64,000 bases of DNA from Myxococcota bacterium (GTDB lineage Bacteria; Myxococcota_A; UBA9160; SMWR01). The stretch's first letter is position 1. Every line of letters begins with the position of its first letter. This document shows, one piece after another, positions 9,670-17,764 of the stretch. Below the pieces are notes generated by a model. The model was not told the origin of the DNA. It saw only the letters and a program-made list of their open reading frames with translations, and ran no database searches. The stretch is taken from assembly GCA_022447545.1 (NCBI GenBank), contig JAKVBI010000023.1, positions 46,202 through 110,201 of the forward strand. The letters run 5' to 3'. The position numbers and the translations under genes were made by a program.

Positions 9670-10097
9670 GCGACGTGAAGTCCGTCGAACGGCCGGCCCC
9701 GCCCCAGGGCTCGCGCGACAGCGCCTTCTTCTGGGAGGGGGTGGGTCGCGAAGTCCTGCTCGGCCAACAATGCACAGGCTGCAAACGTTTTCGGCACCCT
9801 CCTCGACCCCTGTGCCCTCATTGCCGATCCTTCGAGTGGAAGGCCGTGGAACTCTCGGGCCGCGGAACGGTGCACTCGTGGGTCAAACCCATTCATCCAC
9901 CACTGCCCATGTTTCCCGAAGGCTACCTGGTGGCACTGATCGACCTCGAGGAGGGCATCCGGTTGTTGTCCAACCTTTGCGAAATCGAGCCCGACGACGT
10001 CGAGAACGGTATGTCGGTCGAGGTCTTTTTCGCCCCCACTCGGGACGGCGGGCGAATCCACCAATTTCGTCCAACCCAGGAGGCACGACGTGGCTAG
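9666..10097 (+). CDS. DUF35 OB-fold protein with Zn ribbon
   Basis: A 143-residue DUF35 protein. A rubredoxin-like Zn ribbon (C-x2-C, 12 residues, C-x2-C: CTGCKRF, LCPHC) precedes an OB-fold region beginning near ELSGRGTVHSW. In Actinobacteria the ChsH2 DUF35 domain binds the thiolase-like Ltp2, and the pair forms a retro-aldolase of steroid side chains. Here DUF35 is a free protein whose gene overlaps the thiolase-like gene by 8 bases and the CoA transferase gene by 4. I infer that it is the partner of the next gene product. Confidence 0.88.
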   Translation: MSDVKSVERPAPPQGSRDSAFFWEGVGREVLLGQQCTGCKRFRHPPRPLCPHCRSFEWKAVELSGRGTVHSWVKPIHPPLPMFPEGYLVALIDLEEGIRLLSNLCEIEPDDVENGMSVEVFFAPTRDGGRIHQFRPTQEARRG

Positions 10098-11250
10098 GGG
10101 CAAAGCCGTGATCGTGGGCATCGGCCAGACCGAGTTCTCCAAGGATTCTGGACGCAGCGAGCAACGGCTGGCCTGCGAGTCCATTCTTGCTGCCCTCGAT
10201 GATGCCGGGCTGACACCAGCCGATGTCGACGGCATGACGACCTATACCATCGACAACAACGAGGACGTGGACCTGGTACGCGCCCTCGGCATCGAGAACC
10301 TGACCTTTTCGTCCCGTGTGGGACACGGGGGAGGCGGCGCGGTGGGTACCGTCGCCCACGCCATGGCCGCCGTGGAGTCGGGTCTGGCCAATGTGGTGGT
10401 GGGATTCCGGGCCATGAACGAACGCTCGGAACAGCGCTTCGGTCAATCACAGATGAACAACACCGGAGGTGCCAAGGGCGCAGGTACGGGATTCATCGAA
10501 TGGAGTCTTCCACTGGGCTCGGCAACCCCAGCCGTGTGGACGGCCATCCAGGCTCAGCGTTACCTGGACCGATACGGACTCACCAACGCAGACTTCGCAC
10601 CGGTTTCGGTGCACCTGCGACAGATGGCGGCCACCAACCCCAACGCCTGGTTCTACCAGCAGCCCATCACAGTCGAGGATCACCAGAACTCGCGCTGGAT
10701 CGCGGAGCCCGTCTTTCGACTGCTCGACTGCTGCCAGGAAAGTGATGGTGCGGTGGCCTTCGTCGTGACCCGTGAAGAGCGCGCCCGGGACCTGAAACAA
10801 CCTCCCGTGGCCATCCGGCATGCGACCCAGGCAGTCCCCTTCGAGAGCGAAACCGTGACCAACTACTACGTGGAGGACGTCACGCGTTTCGAAACCGGGG
10901 TCTCAACGGCCAAGACCCTGTATGAACATACAGGCGTCGGCCCCGCTGACTTCCAGGTCGCCATGCTCTACGACCACTTCACCATCGCGATCTTCTGGCA
11001 CCTCGAAGCCAACGGATTCTGCAAACCTGGTGAAGCCGCTGATTTTGTGCGCAGCGGCGAGATCGGTCTCAGCGGCTCGATTCCCGTGAGCCCCAATGGC
11101 GGCCACTTGGGCGAGGCCTACATCCACGGCATGAACCTCATCGCCGAGGGAGTGAGACAGGTCCGCGGAACCGCCACCAACCAGGTGGACGACGTCGAGC
11201 ACGCCCTGGTGGCGGCGGGCATGAGCGCCGCTGTACTCGGCCGTTGCTGA
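10090..11250 (+). CDS. Thiolase-superfamily lipid-transfer protein / probable acyl-CoA aldolase (Ltp2-like)
   Basis: A 386-residue thiolase-fold protein of the SCP-x/Ltp group, opening with KAVIVGIGQTEFSK. A Gly-rich VGHGGGGAVG occupies the region where true thiolases carry their nucleophilic Cys, so a Claisen thiolase role is unlikely. The C-terminal SPNGGHLGEAYIHG contains the conserved NGG-H segment. Together with the overlapping DUF35 gene, this matches the Ltp2-ChsH2(DUF35) retro-aldolase arrangement that releases propionyl-CoA or a similar fragment from a tertiary beta-hydroxyacyl-CoA. The function is inferred from family and context; the substrate is unknown. The GTG start lies inside the end of the DUF35 gene. 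Confidence 0.85.
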   Translation: MARGKAVIVGIGQTEFSKDSGRSEQRLACESILAALDDAGLTPADVDGMTTYTIDNNEDVDLVRALGIENLTFSSRVGHGGGGAVGTVAHAMAAVESGLANVVVGFRAMNERSEQRFGQSQMNNTGGAKGAGTGFIEWSLPLGSATPAVWTAIQAQRYLDRYGLTNADFAPVSVHLRQMAATNPNAWFYQQPITVEDHQNSRWIAEPVFRLLDCCQESDGAVAFVVTREERARDLKQPPVAIRHATQAVPFESETVTNYYVEDVTRFETGVSTAKTLYEHTGVGPADFQVAMLYDHFTIAIFWHLEANGFCKPGEAADFVRSGEIGLSGSIPVSPNGGHLGEAYIHGMNLIAEGVRQVRGTATNQVDDVEHALVAAGMSAAVLGRC

Positions 11251-11349
11251 ATTCGCTTGCGGCATGTCGAAGCCGGTGTGAGCGATTATGCGAACACGTG
11301 ATCGGCAAGCCCTTTCCGCTGAATCGAACAGAGGGAAACTCCTGAAAAA

Positions 11350-11859
11350 ATGGGCGTCGAACTCAACGGCATCGCACACATTCAGCTGACCGTGAACGAC
11401 CCGAAGCGCTGTGTCCCTTTCTGGGAGGATCTCTGCCACTTCCTGGGGATGGAGACCTTGGTTCGCGGAGACAACATCGTCTACTGCATCGGTAGCCGCA
11501 CGGGGATTCTCGTACGAGGAGCACCCGAGGGAGGACCCACGGAGCCCTACCATCAAGACCGGGCAGGCCTTCATCACTTTTGTTTCCGTGCCCGAAGTCG
11601 GGAAGACGTGGATGCGGTCCACGAATACCTGACTGACACGACTGACGTCCACATCGTGCACGCACCCGAAGACGGGTCCCATTTCGCCCCGGGCTACTAC
11701 TCGATCCTCTTCGAGGACCCCGATGGCATCCGAGTTGAGATCAACTACGTCCCAGGCAAAGGTCACTTCGGGGAAATGGGACGCCTGGGCCCCGACGGTC
11801 CCGGCCCAGCCACGACGCTGCGGGACGATGGGATCACCGGTTCGCCGCGAGAGGCTTGA
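11350..11859 (+). CDS. VOC (glyoxalase/dioxygenase-like) family protein
   Basis: A 169-residue vicinal-oxygen-chelate protein with paired beta-alpha-beta modules. Likely metal ligands are His in GIAHIQL, His in GLHHFCF and Glu in RVEINYV. Such proteins act as isomerases, epimerases, dioxygenases or lyases, and the reaction cannot be assigned. The 98 bases upstream show no clear promoter and the ribosome site is weak. It ends 2 bases before the CmcJ-like gene, so the two are probably co-expressed. Confidence 0.82.
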   Translation: MGVELNGIAHIQLTVNDPKRCVPFWEDLCHFLGMETLVRGDNIVYCIGSRTGILVRGAPEGGPTEPYHQDRAGLHHFCFRARSREDVDAVHEYLTDTTDVHIVHAPEDGSHFAPGYYSILFEDPDGIRVEINYVPGKGHFGEMGRLGPDGPGPATTLRDDGITGSPREA

Positions 11860-11861
11860 GC

Positions 11862-12671
11862 ATGCCCAACGCCACACTGAACTATCTAGCCAGGATGGAC
11901 GAGAAACCCGTCTACTACCTGGTGCCACCGCCGCCGGGCACCCCGTGGCGGAACACACGAGGCGACCGACGAGACCTCCCCATTCAGGATGCACGGGCAC
12001 TGGACCCTCAACCTTCCCTGGACACCCTGGGTTTCCAACTCGCCCCGCTTCAGACTGCAGCCGAAGATCTCTACGATGCCGAGGAGGTACACCGCGTCTA
12101 CTACCGCGAAGTCGAGTCCCTGGTGAAACGGGTCACGGGCGCGAGCCGCGTTTTCGCATTCGACCACAATGTTCGCTCATCCGAATTCGCAGGCCGCGGT
12201 GAGCGCGGTGCCCAGAACCCCGTCTGGTTCCCTCACAACGACTACACTGAAGACTCGTCACCGCAGCGAGTTCGAGATCTCCTACCCGCTGAGGAAGCCG
12301 AGGCGCTCCTCCAACACCGCTTCGCTGTGGTCAACGTATGGAAGCCGATCCGAGGCCCGGTCCAAAAAGACCCTCTGGCGATCTGCGATGCCCGAACGAT
12401 CCAACCGACCCACTTTGTGCCCACAGACCTTCGCTACCAGGATCGCATCGGCGAAATCTACTCTCTGACCTTCAGCGAAGAACATCGCTGGTTCTACTAT
12501 CCAACGATGCAGGTCGAGGAAGCACTCCTGCTCAAGTGCTTCGACTCAGCCCGAGATCGCGCGCGACTCACCGCCCACACAGCCTTCGAAGATGATTCGA
12601 GCGCACCGGATGCACCCGACCGTGAGAGCATCGAAGTCCGAACCTTGGCGTTCTTCGCAGCGAACACGTAG
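11862..12671 (+). CDS. CmcJ/NvfI-family oxidoreductase (putative Fe(II)/2-oxoglutarate type)
   Basis: A 269-residue protein resembling the CmcJ/AsqJ/NvfI group, which includes 2-oxoglutarate-dependent hydroxylases and desaturases best known from antibiotic and fungal secondary metabolism. HNDYT near residue 124 supplies an H-x-D pair. NVWKPIRGPVQKDPLAICD and the late PDRESIEVRTLAFF are typical family segments, the latter probably holding the Arg that binds 2-oxoglutarate. The start chosen is ATG 11862, after GAGAGG; a TTG sits two codons earlier. In this context it could hydroxylate a lipid or terpenoid acid. It is convergent with nadV, 48 bases away. Confidence 0.78.
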   Translation: MPNATLNYLARMDEKPVYYLVPPPPGTPWRNTRGDRRDLPIQDARALDPQPSLDTLGFQLAPLQTAAEDLYDAEEVHRVYYREVESLVKRVTGASRVFAFDHNVRSSEFAGRGERGAQNPVWFPHNDYTEDSSPQRVRDLLPAEEAEALLQHRFAVVNVWKPIRGPVQKDPLAICDARTIQPTHFVPTDLRYQDRIGEIYSLTFSEEHRWFYYPTMQVEEALLLKCFDSARDRARLTAHTAFEDDSSAPDAPDRESIEVRTLAFFAANT

Positions 12672-12719
12672 TTACGAACGCGAGCCAACCCATTTCGCAC
12701 CCGGTCCACGGACGTGCAC

Positions 12720-14099
12720 CTAAATGGCGGAATTCCGCCGGACGGCTTCAAAGTCGATCCTCTCGCGATTGAAACCGTCGCGAAACACCTCACACAGAAG
12801 ATCTTCTCCCGGCGCTCCCTCGGGTCGGGTCTCGGGCTGACCGTCGCGGCCGAGCACGAGCTTCAATCGCCCCCGCTTGCTGTTCTTGCGAGGATCGGTG
12901 GCGGGTTCCTTGAAAACCTCGCGAACCTCACCGTTCACCACGGTCTCCGAGCACTTCATGGCGAATTGCTGCGTGTCCCGGTTCAGTATCTGTAGCAGCG
13001 CGCCCCCCATACCAAAGGTCAGATTATCGACGGACCATTTCGCAGCCGTCACGGCAGCGAGGATCTCACTGGCCATCTCATAGTCAATTCCATCCCCCTG
13101 GATGACGCGAATCTGCGGAGGCAACACACGATACCCCTTGGGGTTCGACTCGGTTCCAAACGCTTCACCTAGCGTCTCGAGAACCTGGACCACGACCTCC
13201 GGGGGGTGGCCCGAGTCGGGCCGTACGACCAGTGTTCCGTCACGCGCCAAGACCTGGTCACGTAGAGTACGGCCCCAATGCTCCCGGCAGGCGTGGAAGA
13301 TATCGAAGGAGTCGCTCACACAGGCGACTGCGCCTCTGGGAAACTGCTCGAGGATGTTCCGGAAGGCTTCGACCTCCGACTCCCTTCCCCAGGAGGTGAT
13401 GGTGCTGTGCTCCGCTGCGGGAATCGAACCGCCCGGCATCTCGGCATCGTAATACTCACGAGCCAACAGACAGCCTGGCATCGTATCGGTGCCCTGAAAA
13501 TTGACGAGGTGGGCAGCTCCACCGATGGCGGCAGACTCGACCGACGAAACCCCTCGGAAGCCAAAATCGTGCAGCTTGAATGGAAGCGACTCCGGATCTC
13601 CCGTCGCTTCGAGGTAGCGGCTGAGTAGGCGTTTCATCTCACGCGAAAGAGTCGCGACCGTGCACCCATACCAGACCTGCACGAGCAGGGTCTCGAGAAA
13701 ATTTGGGAGCCAGTAGCAAGCCGGATCCGTATTTTCGATCGTCAACAACACATTGCCAGTCGGAACTGGCGTGCCTTCCGGCACAGCTCGAATCACGACA
13801 GGAAGTCGTCCGGCATGCTGCTCGAGAATGTGCTCGAACCCATCTCGGTAGAAGAGGTCGGGGGAATCGAAGTGTGACGCCCAGATTCGGCTGGCCTGAT
13901 CGATTCCCTCTCGTGTCACGACCGCTCCTTCGAGATAACGACGCAACACATATTGCAGACCAAAGAACACCACCTCGTTAAAACGACCTCCGCGGCTCTC
14001 GAAATACGAGTAGACCCGCTCGGTCCCAGATGGATACTGACGCCAGTGACTGATCTTGTAGCTGTCGGTCAACAGCAGAAGATTGTCTTGGAACCGCAT
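12720..14099 (-). CDS. nadV: Nicotinamide phosphoribosyltransferase
   Basis: A 459-residue protein closely resembling animal NAMPT and bacterial NadV, which make NMN from nicotinamide and PRPP for NAD salvage. The opening (LLLTDSYKISHWRQYP, VYSYFESRGG) matches the NAMPT N-terminus. AEHSTITSWG holds the catalytic His (His247 in human NAMPT). RPDSGHPPE, IQGDGIDYE and FGMGGALLQ are further NAMPT-type active-site segments. It is therefore the one-step nicotinamide enzyme, not the common nicotinate enzyme PncB. It points leftward between rightward catabolic genes. Its start is divergent from the acyl-CoA dehydrogenase at 14277, with a 177-base region between. Confidence 0.93.
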   Translation of the reverse strand: MRFQDNLLLLTDSYKISHWRQYPSGTERVYSYFESRGGRFNEVVFFGLQYVLRRYLEGAVVTREGIDQASRIWASHFDSPDLFYRDGFEHILEQHAGRLPVVIRAVPEGTPVPTGNVLLTIENTDPACYWLPNFLETLLVQVWYGCTVATLSREMKRLLSRYLEATGDPESLPFKLHDFGFRGVSSVESAAIGGAAHLVNFQGTDTMPGCLLAREYYDAEMPGGSIPAAEHSTITSWGRESEVEAFRNILEQFPRGAVACVSDSFDIFHACREHWGRTLRDQVLARDGTLVVRPDSGHPPEVVVQVLETLGEAFGTESNPKGYRVLPPQIRVIQGDGIDYEMASEILAAVTAAKWSVDNLTFGMGGALLQILNRDTQQFAMKCSETVVNGEVREVFKEPATDPRKNSKRGRLKLVLGRDGQPETRPEGAPGEDLLCEVFRDGFNRERIDFEAVRRNSAI

Positions 14100-14163
14100 C
14101 CAGAATCCTCTCGGTGTTGCGTTTGGGGGCTAGAATCGCCCTCAGAGAGCGCATCGAGCCGCC

Positions 14164-14193
14164 TTGATTTGTTTACAAGACGGCACGTATCAT
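14164..14193 (+). promoter_or_regulatory. Candidate sigma-70 promoter for the acyl-CoA dehydrogenase operon
   Basis: TTGATT (14164-14169) and TATCAT (14188-14193) are separated by 18 bases, in an AT-rich patch that stands out from the GC-rich surroundings. They lie about 84 bases upstream of the GTG at 14277. The patch also contains CTTG and CAAG half-sites 9 bases apart, which might form an operator. Prediction only. Confidence 0.4.
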
Positions 14194-14276
14194 ATATCGT
14201 CCGCACGCCTTGGGCGGTCCTGCCCAACGGCCTCACGAGCGGAAACTCGGAACTGGCACCCCAGGAGGACACCCCC

Positions 14277-15461
14277 GTGGACTTCGATTTCTCTCCCGAA
14301 GAACAGAAATTTGCTGACGACGTAGAAGCATGGCTCGTGGAGAATCACGACCCGGTCGTCATGGATCCCACGCGCGAGAACTTCACGCAACTTGCGGATA
14401 CGCCCGAGCGTCGTGACTTCATGAAGAAGTTGGCCGCCCAGGGTTGGCTGGGCCTCTCCTGGCCCAAAGAGTACGGGGGGCAGGAGATCGAGGGCGTCTA
14501 CGAGTTCATTCTGAACGAGGCCCTGTCGAAGCATGCAGCTCCCCAGATTGGCAAAGGTGTCGGCATCATCGGCAAGACACTCATCCGCCACGGGAGCGAG
14601 AAGCTAAAGGCCGAGTTCCTCCCCAAGATTCTGAAGGCCGACGTCGAGTTCGCCGTGGGCTACAGCGAACCCGAAGCGGGCTCGGATGCAGCCAATATGC
14701 AACTCAAGGCGGACAAGGTCGAAGGCGGCTGGATGCTGAACGGCCAGAAAATGTGGACGACCTCGGCCCATTTTGCCGACTGGTACTGGCTCGGCGCCCG
14801 AACCGATCCCGACAAGCCCAAGCACGACGGATTGTCCCTGTTTCTGCTGCCCATGGATCACCCGGGCCTGGAGATTCAGAGTCTCCCGACCATCGGGAAG
14901 GACACCACGAACCAGGTGTTCTTCGAAGATGTGTTTGTCCCGGACGAGTATCTCGTCGGAGAGCGAGGCAGGGGCTTCCAGTACATCTCCGAGGCCCTCG
15001 ACCTCGAGCGCTTCACCATGTTCACGCTTTCGCCCATCACCGATCGTACGCGAGTCCTGGTGGATTGGGTGCGAGAGGCCAAGCGAGACGATGAGCCCCT
15101 CAAGGATGACCCGAATGTTCGCCGCCTGATCGCACACATCGCAACCGACACCGCGGTGGCCAAGGCTTTGAGCACACGCTTCGTATGCGCGGCGAGAAAT
15201 GCCGATGGCAAACCGCCGACGATCGAGTCGTCTCAGTACAAGCTATTCACGACCAGCTTGTCCCAGCGAGTCTGCAAAGACGCGCTCGACATCACCGGTG
15301 CGGCAGGCCAGATCCGTGAGGGACAGGACGACGCGCCGATTCGCGGCCGTTTCGAAGGCGCGTACCGAGCGACGGTGAACGAAACTGTGGGTGGCGGCTC
15401 TTCGGAGATCCAGAAAAACATCATCGCCCGTCGTTACCTCGGACTTCCAAAGAACTTCTAA
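14277..15461 (+). CDS. Acyl-CoA dehydrogenase
   Basis: A 394-residue FAD-dependent acyl-CoA dehydrogenase. The N-terminus is DFDFSPEEQKFADDV, the FAD/substrate region reads GYSEPEAGSDAANMQ and MWTTSAHFADWYW, and the C-terminus is GGGSSEIQKNIIARRYLGLP. The GTG start has AGGAGG 8 bases upstream; the frame stays open to 13953 but without a ribosome site. It resembles one subunit of the two-gene (alpha2beta2) dehydrogenases acting on branched or steroid side-chain acyl-CoAs. The gene at 17765 is the probable partner. It begins a rightward run with a CoA transferase and a hydratase pair. Confidence 0.9.
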   Translation: MDFDFSPEEQKFADDVEAWLVENHDPVVMDPTRENFTQLADTPERRDFMKKLAAQGWLGLSWPKEYGGQEIEGVYEFILNEALSKHAAPQIGKGVGIIGKTLIRHGSEKLKAEFLPKILKADVEFAVGYSEPEAGSDAANMQLKADKVEGGWMLNGQKMWTTSAHFADWYWLGARTDPDKPKHDGLSLFLLPMDHPGLEIQSLPTIGKDTTNQVFFEDVFVPDEYLVGERGRGFQYISEALDLERFTMFTLSPITDRTRVLVDWVREAKRDDEPLKDDPNVRRLIAHIATDTAVAKALSTRFVCAARNADGKPPTIESSQYKLFTTSLSQRVCKDALDITGAAGQIREGQDDAPIRGRFEGAYRATVNETVGGGSSEIQKNIIARRYLGLPKNF

Positions 15462-15532
15462 GCGCGCGGCTCAACATCGAAACTTGCGGAAGCCATACTT
15501 GAGGCGTTCGCGGACTCCGACTTCAGGATCAC

Positions 15533-16705
15533 ATGCCCACCCCCCCTGCACCGCTACACGGGATTACCGTGCTCGACTTCTCAACCGTCGGGCCTGCGAC
15601 GCGTTGCGCGCGAATTCTTGCCGACTATGGAGCCTCAGTGGTGAAGGTCGGAGTACCGCCCAAGAAACTCGGCCTTCAGACACAGCCCGAGTATTGGACC
15701 TACTCTGCCAACCGCGGCATGAAACAAGTTCGCATCGATCTCAAAGCACCTGAGGGCAAGGCAGCATTCCTCAAACTCGCGGAAACAGCGGATGTCTTGA
15801 TCGAGAGCTTCCGGCCGGGCGTCATGACCAAGCTTGGGCTCGGCTACGAGGATCTCCACGCGCTGAATCCTCGGATCGTCTACTGCTCAACCAGTGGGTT
15901 CGGCCAGGACGGTCCAGCCGCCAAGCAGGCTGGCCACGACATCAACTACCTGGCCATGGGCGGATTCCTTCACACGAGCAATCGGCGCGGCGACGGCGGC
16001 CCCCCCATCCCTGGAGCCACCGTGGCAGACAGTGCGGCGGGTGGGATGCACGCGGCGCTGGCGATCTTTGCAGCACTCTTGCGTCGAACGCTGACCGACG
16101 AGGGCGAATATCTGGACGTCTGCGTCGCCGAGGGTGTTCTCTGGCTGACCTCCCTCTACGTCGATCAGTACCTGGCCACCGGAGAGACCCCAGGCCCCGG
16201 ACATGACGTACTAACAGGGCGGTACGCGTGTTATGACGTCTACGGCTGCGCCGACGGCAAATGGATCTCCATTGGTGCGATCGAAGGGCACTTCTTCGCG
16301 AACCTCGTAAAGGCCATCGGATGCGAGCAGTGGCTCGAGCATCAATACGACGATGAAGTTCAAGATTCGATGCGATCAGATTTTACAGCGGCTTTCAAGA
16401 AGCGCACACGTGACGATTGGTGTGCCGTTCTCGTGCCTGGAGAAACCTGTGCCGCGCCCGTCTACACCATCGACGAGCTGGTCGCAGACCCGCAGTTCAA
16501 AGCTCGCGGGATCTTCACCGAAGCCGTCCATCCCGAGCACGGAAATTTTCGCCAGGTTGCTCCAGCATTGGCGGGGATGGATCGCGTGGACTCCCCGATT
16601 TCCGTACCCGATTGGAGCCAAACAAACACCTCGGAACTACTAGCGAAAGCGGGGGTCCCTGAGGGTGAAATCCAACGCATGTTCGACGAAGGCATCGTTG
16701 GCTGA
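15533..16705 (+). CDS. Family III CoA transferase (CaiB/BaiF type)
   Basis: A 390-residue single-domain family III CoA transferase. The N-terminal GITVLDFSTVGPATR and the RPGVMTKLGLGYEDL segment are characteristic. The catalytic Asp lies in VADSAAGG at about residue 166, the expected position. It probably activates a carboxylic acid to its CoA thioester for the flanking dehydrogenase and hydratase. Start ATG at 15533; its stop is 13 bases before the next start. Unlike the fusion at 7165 it is a complete, normal enzyme. Confidence 0.9.
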   Translation: MPTPPAPLHGITVLDFSTVGPATRCARILADYGASVVKVGVPPKKLGLQTQPEYWTYSANRGMKQVRIDLKAPEGKAAFLKLAETADVLIESFRPGVMTKLGLGYEDLHALNPRIVYCSTSGFGQDGPAAKQAGHDINYLAMGGFLHTSNRRGDGGPPIPGATVADSAAGGMHAALAIFAALLRRTLTDEGEYLDVCVAEGVLWLTSLYVDQYLATGETPGPGHDVLTGRYACYDVYGCADGKWISIGAIEGHFFANLVKAIGCEQWLEHQYDDEVQDSMRSDFTAAFKKRTRDDWCAVLVPGETCAAPVYTIDELVADPQFKARGIFTEAVHPEHGNFRQVAPALAGMDRVDSPISVPDWSQTNTSELLAKAGVPEGEIQRMFDEGIVG

Positions 16706-16718
16706 AACTGGAGACCCT

Positions 16719-17237
16719 ATGTCCGACTTGAAAGAAATTCCCGCCGAGGTGGAAGCCTGGATCGGCCAGGAACGCTACCCCCTGGAAAGCGAATTCGACG
16801 TCGAGCGTGCGTACATCTTCAACAGCTGCGCTTCGACGGAAAATGGAAACCCTCTTTTCTGGGACGAAAAAGTCGCCGATGAAACCACCGATGGGTTCAT
16901 CGCACCTCCAAGCATGATCTCCGTGTGGTTCCGTCCCCATTTCTGGACCCCGTACCGCACCGAAGAGGGAAAGCCCATGCAGACCCACTTCGACCTCAAA
17001 GACGCCCTCGACCTTCCCGAAGCGATCATGACAGACAACACCATCGTATTTGGCGTCCCGGTCCGGATCGGCGATCGCCTCCGCACCCATCAGGTCATCA
17101 ACTACATCAGCGACCCCAAGACCACGAAACTCGGGCACGGCCGCTTCTGGGAAATCGAGATCGTCTACACGAACCAGAAGGACGAACTCGTCGGCAAGGA
17201 ACTGTACACTGGCTTCGGCTATCGGAGAGATGCGTGA
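16719..17237 (+). CDS. FAS1-like / MaoC N-terminal hot-dog dehydratase subunit
   Basis: A 172-residue single hot-dog protein of the MaoC N-terminal (FAS1-like dehydratase) type. Family segments are RAYIFNSCASTENGNPLFWD and IAPPSMISVW. It lacks the catalytic Asp/His pair, as expected for the non-catalytic half of a heteromeric enoyl-CoA hydratase such as ChsH1-ChsH2. The ATG at 16719 has GGAG upstream. Its stop codon overlaps the next gene as TGATG, matching co-translation of a two-subunit enzyme. Confidence 0.85.
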   Translation: MSDLKEIPAEVEAWIGQERYPLESEFDVERAYIFNSCASTENGNPLFWDEKVADETTDGFIAPPSMISVWFRPHFWTPYRTEEGKPMQTHFDLKDALDLPEAIMTDNTIVFGVPVRIGDRLRTHQVINYISDPKTTKLGHGRFWEIEIVYTNQKDELVGKELYTGFGYRRDA

Positions 17238-17719
17238 TGGCGACGACGGAATCAATCACTCTCGAGCAGATCAAACCGGGCCAGGACCTGCCTGATCTCA
17301 GCATGGACATCGACGTCACGAACGTTGTGCTGGGAGCACTCGCGTCACGCGACTGGCGCCCCATGCATCACGACAAGGACTTCGCCGTGGATCGCAATGG
17401 AACGCGGCATATCTTCGTCAACACACCACACAACGCCGCCTACTTCGAGAAATACATCACCGACTGGACGGGGCCGAAGGGTCGGCTGGGGCGAATCAAA
17501 TTCAGAATGAAGGACTCGGTATTCCCCGGCGACACCATGGTGTTCCGAGGATCCGTCGAAGAAGTGCGCACCGACGAGCAAGGCTGCGGATGGGCAGACG
17601 TAAAGATCGACTTGCTGGTCGGAGACGCGGTCACGACCTCGTGCACGGCATCAGTCGCAATACCGACTTCAAGTGATGACAACCCTTGGAAGCGAACAGG
17701 CAACGACTGGCAGCCGTAG
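17237..17719 (+). CDS. MaoC-family hydratase subunit (ChsH1-like)
   Basis: A 160-residue hot-dog protein with the active-site segment SRDWRPMHHDKDFA, holding the Asp and His of R-type enoyl-CoA hydratases, followed by FVNTPHNAAYFEKY. This layout is typical of ChsH1, the catalytic partner in the steroid side-chain hydratase. It would add water to an alpha,beta-unsaturated acyl-CoA together with the overlapping upstream gene product. The start is fixed by the TGATG overlap at 17237. Confidence 0.87.
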   Translation: MATTESITLEQIKPGQDLPDLSMDIDVTNVVLGALASRDWRPMHHDKDFAVDRNGTRHIFVNTPHNAAYFEKYITDWTGPKGRLGRIKFRMKDSVFPGDTMVFRGSVEEVRTDEQGCGWADVKIDLLVGDAVTTSCTASVAIPTSSDDNPWKRTGNDWQP

Positions 17720-17764
17720 CCGATAAAGAGCACACCACGCGCCCAGGCGCGAAAGGAGTTCCCC

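Noticed and set aside
13407-13440. tRNA T-arm-like sequence (GGTTCGATTCCCGC) on the minus strand
   Set aside because: It lies in the conserved NAMPT coding segment (PGGSIPAAEHS) and has no acceptor or anticodon arms around it.
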